Below, piece by piece: positions 62,434 to 64,000 of a DNA stretch of 64,000 bases. Position numbers and translations under genes: made by a program. Each line of letters opens with the position of its first letter. The stretch's first letter is position 1. The notes beneath the pieces were generated by a model. That model saw nothing but the letters and a program-made list of their open reading frames with translations. It was not told the origin of the DNA and did not search any database. Source of the stretch: Ancylomarina euxina (GTDB taxonomy: Bacteria > Bacteroidota > Bacteroidia > Bacteroidales > Marinifilaceae); contig NZ_QQWG01000008.1 in assembly GCF_003863355.1 (NCBI RefSeq), positions 62,001-126,000 of the forward strand. Direction: 5' to 3'.

Positions 62434-64000
62434 TTAGACTACTATATTTACAATTTTTTTAGGGACAATAATCACCTTTTTAGGTGTTTTACCATCTATC
62501 CATTTCTGGGCCTGTTCATTATTCATTACAGCCTCTTCAATTTCATCTTTAGTCAGGCTTAATGAAAGTTCAAGTATAAATCTCATTTTCCCATTAAATG
62601 ACACCGGATATGAATAAACATCTTCTACTAAATAAGCTTCATTTAAGACAGGGAATTCAGCATCAGTAATACTATTAGTATGACCACAAAGCTTCCAAAG
62701 CTCCTCTGTAATATGAGGTGCAAAAGGTGCTAAAAGAGCAAGTAACTCTTCCAAAATAGCTTTCTTATTGCACTTAATCGTATTCAACTCATTTACACAA
62801 ATCATAAATGCTGAAACAGAGGTGTTGAATGAAAATCGCTCAATATCCTCCTGAATTTTCTTAATTGATTTATGAAGAATTTTATATTCATCTTTTGTAG
62901 GCTCATCTGTTGAAATCACAAATTCATTCTGTTCATTATGGAATAAACGCCACAATTTCTTCAGGAATTTATGTACCCCATCAATGCCATTAGTATCCCA
63001 TGGTTTTGATGCTTCCAATGGTCCTAAAAACATTTCATACAAACGAAGCGTATCAGCCCCATATTCATCAACAATCACATCTGGGTTAACGACATTAAAC
63101 ATCGACTTCGACATTTTCTCGACCGCCCAACCACAAATGTATTTACCTTCTTCTAATACAAATTCAGCATCTGCATACTCAGGCATCCATTTCTTGAAAG
63201 CTTCAGTATCTAAAACATCGTTTTTAACAATGTTTACATCAACATGAATTTGGGTTGTATCATACTCTTCTCTCAAACCATATGACACATATTTATTGGT
63301 ATTCTTAATACGATAAACAAAGTTAGAACGACCTTGAATCATACCTTGATTTATCAATTTTTTGAAAGGTTCATCTTTACAAACTTTACCTATATCGTAA
63401 AGAAATTTATTCCAAAAACGTGAATAAATTAAGTGACCTGTTGCATGCTCGGTACCACCAATATACAAGTCAACATCCTGCCAATACTCATTAACATCCG
63501 CAGAAACCAACGCATCATTATTACGAGGGTCCATATAACGTAAATAGTAGGCAGATGAACCTGCAAAACCTGGCATGGTATTCAACTCAATAGGATGACC
63601 ATCTTCGGTTGTCCAATTGGTTGCACGTCCCAATGGTGGTTCACCCGTTTCAGTAGGTAAATATTTATCAACCTCTGGTAATTCAAGAGGTAACTTATCA
63701 AGATCCATCATCTGTGGCATCCCATCCTTAAAGTAAACTGGGAAGGGTTCTCCCCAATAACGTTGACGAGAGAAAATCGCATCACGTAAACGAAAGTTAA
63801 TTTTACGCTTACCTAATCCTCTTTCTTCAATTTCAGTATTTGCTTTTACAATGGCATCCTTAACGTCCAATCCGTTCATAAAGTCAGAATTGATCATTTC
63901 CCCTGACTTAGCATCATATGAACCTTCGCTTAAATCACCGCCTGATACAACAGGAACAATTGGCAAATCGAAATGCTTAGCGAAAGCATAATCACGACTA
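62434..64000 (-). CDS. leuS: Leucine-tRNA ligase, 3' part (5' end outside window)
   Basis: The C-terminal ~520 residues of leucyl-tRNA synthetase. The frame is open to the window edge (upstream residues read [20 protein letters not shown]), so the gene starts beyond 64,000. The visible part includes [35 protein letters not shown]-type sequence, the class I loop [14 protein letters not shown] and the anticodon-binding helical domain ([15 protein letters not shown]). The editing domain is cut by the edge. Identification is certain. Confidence 0.97.
   Translation of the reverse strand, partial: SRDYAFAKHFDLPIVPVVSGGDLSEGSYDAKSGEMINSDFMNGLDVKDAIVKANTEIEERGLGKRKINFRLRDAIFSRQRYWGEPFPVYFKDGMPQMMDLDKLPLELPEVDKYLPTETGEPPLGRATNWTTEDGHPIELNTMPGFAGSSAYYLRYMDPRNNDALVSADVNEYWQDVDLYIGGTEHATGHLIYSRFWNKFLYDIGKVCKDEPFKKLINQGMIQGRSNFVYRIKNTNKYVSYGLREEYDTTQIHVDVNIVKNDVLDTEAFKKWMPEYADAEFVLEEGKYICGWAVEKMSKSMFNVVNPDVIVDEYGADTLRLYEMFLGPLEASKPWDTNGIDGVHKFLKKLWRLFHNEQNEFVISTDEPTKDEYKILHKSIKKIQEDIERFSFNTSVSAFMICVNELNTIKCNKKAILEELLALLAPFAPHITEELWKLCGHTNSITDAEFPVLNEAYLVEDVYSYPVSFNGKMRFILELSLSLTKDEIEEAVMNNEQAQKWIDGKTPKKVIIVPKKIVNIVV

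Overview
The window comes from an AT-rich member of the Bacteroidota, most likely of the marine Marinifilaceae/Marinilabiliales type. That placement is an inference. It rests on promoters of the TAnnTTTG kind (with an upstream TTG), a long-form PurF, glycine-lipid acyltransferases, a FecI/FecR/TonB-receptor operon, a BlaI/M56-TonB pair, DUF6266 and RteC-like proteins, and CTnDOT-like integrase chemistry. No rRNA, tRNA or CRISPR array was seen.

Bases 1-26,200 are chromosomal. In order they hold the 3' part of ftsZ, yqeY, miaB, a glsA/glsB-like lipid pair, a purF-like gene, a SPOR protein, an rprXY-like two-component pair, a BlaI repressor with an M56 peptidase-TonB fusion under a clear operator/promoter, a helical hypothetical protein, a sigma/anti-sigma/TonB-receptor operon, a lipoprotein, lepA, an orphan double-Cache histidine kinase and a secreted charged protein. 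Bases 55,710-64,000 are again core chromosome: rnc-fabF-acpP, divergent purN, an M23 peptidase, two tandem YitT-type membrane proteins and the 3' part of leuS.

Between them lies an integrated element of about 29.4 kb. It is bounded by a 47-bp direct repeat (26,215-26,261 and 55,643-55,689) that is itself a bidirectional terminator. The two copies differ only in the 3-nt hairpin loop, which suggests the loop is the recombinase crossover region. A tyrosine recombinase sits at the right end with RteC-like, HTH_17 and winged-helix-like genes. A palindrome built on AAAGTTTAAAC recurs about 100-110 bp inside each end. The left end carries DUF6266, a small membrane protein, DUF5675 and 1.3 kb of hairpin-rich DNA without a convincing gene.

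The cargo has two parts. (1) A class I lanthipeptide cluster (29.3-40.7 kb): three precursors with near-identical GG leaders and variable Cys-rich cores, LanC, a dehydratase split into LanB and a separate elimination-domain protein, a C39-peptidase ABC exporter, an HlyD adaptor, a stand-alone LytTR regulator and an S41 peptidase. (2) A defence island (42.2-50.3 kb): a Septu-type PtuA/PtuB pair, and a tightly coupled three-gene operon of a C5 cytosine methyltransferase, a 921-residue protein with two GHKL ATPase domains, and a receiver domain fused to a HEPN-like domain with an R-x4-H motif. That operon reads as a two-component signalling cascade attached to a DNA methylase with an RNase-type effector. 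It is the best candidate in the window for an undescribed system. The defence island is flanked by a decayed copy and a full copy of the same element gene, and palindromic REP-like sequences lie at the module borders.
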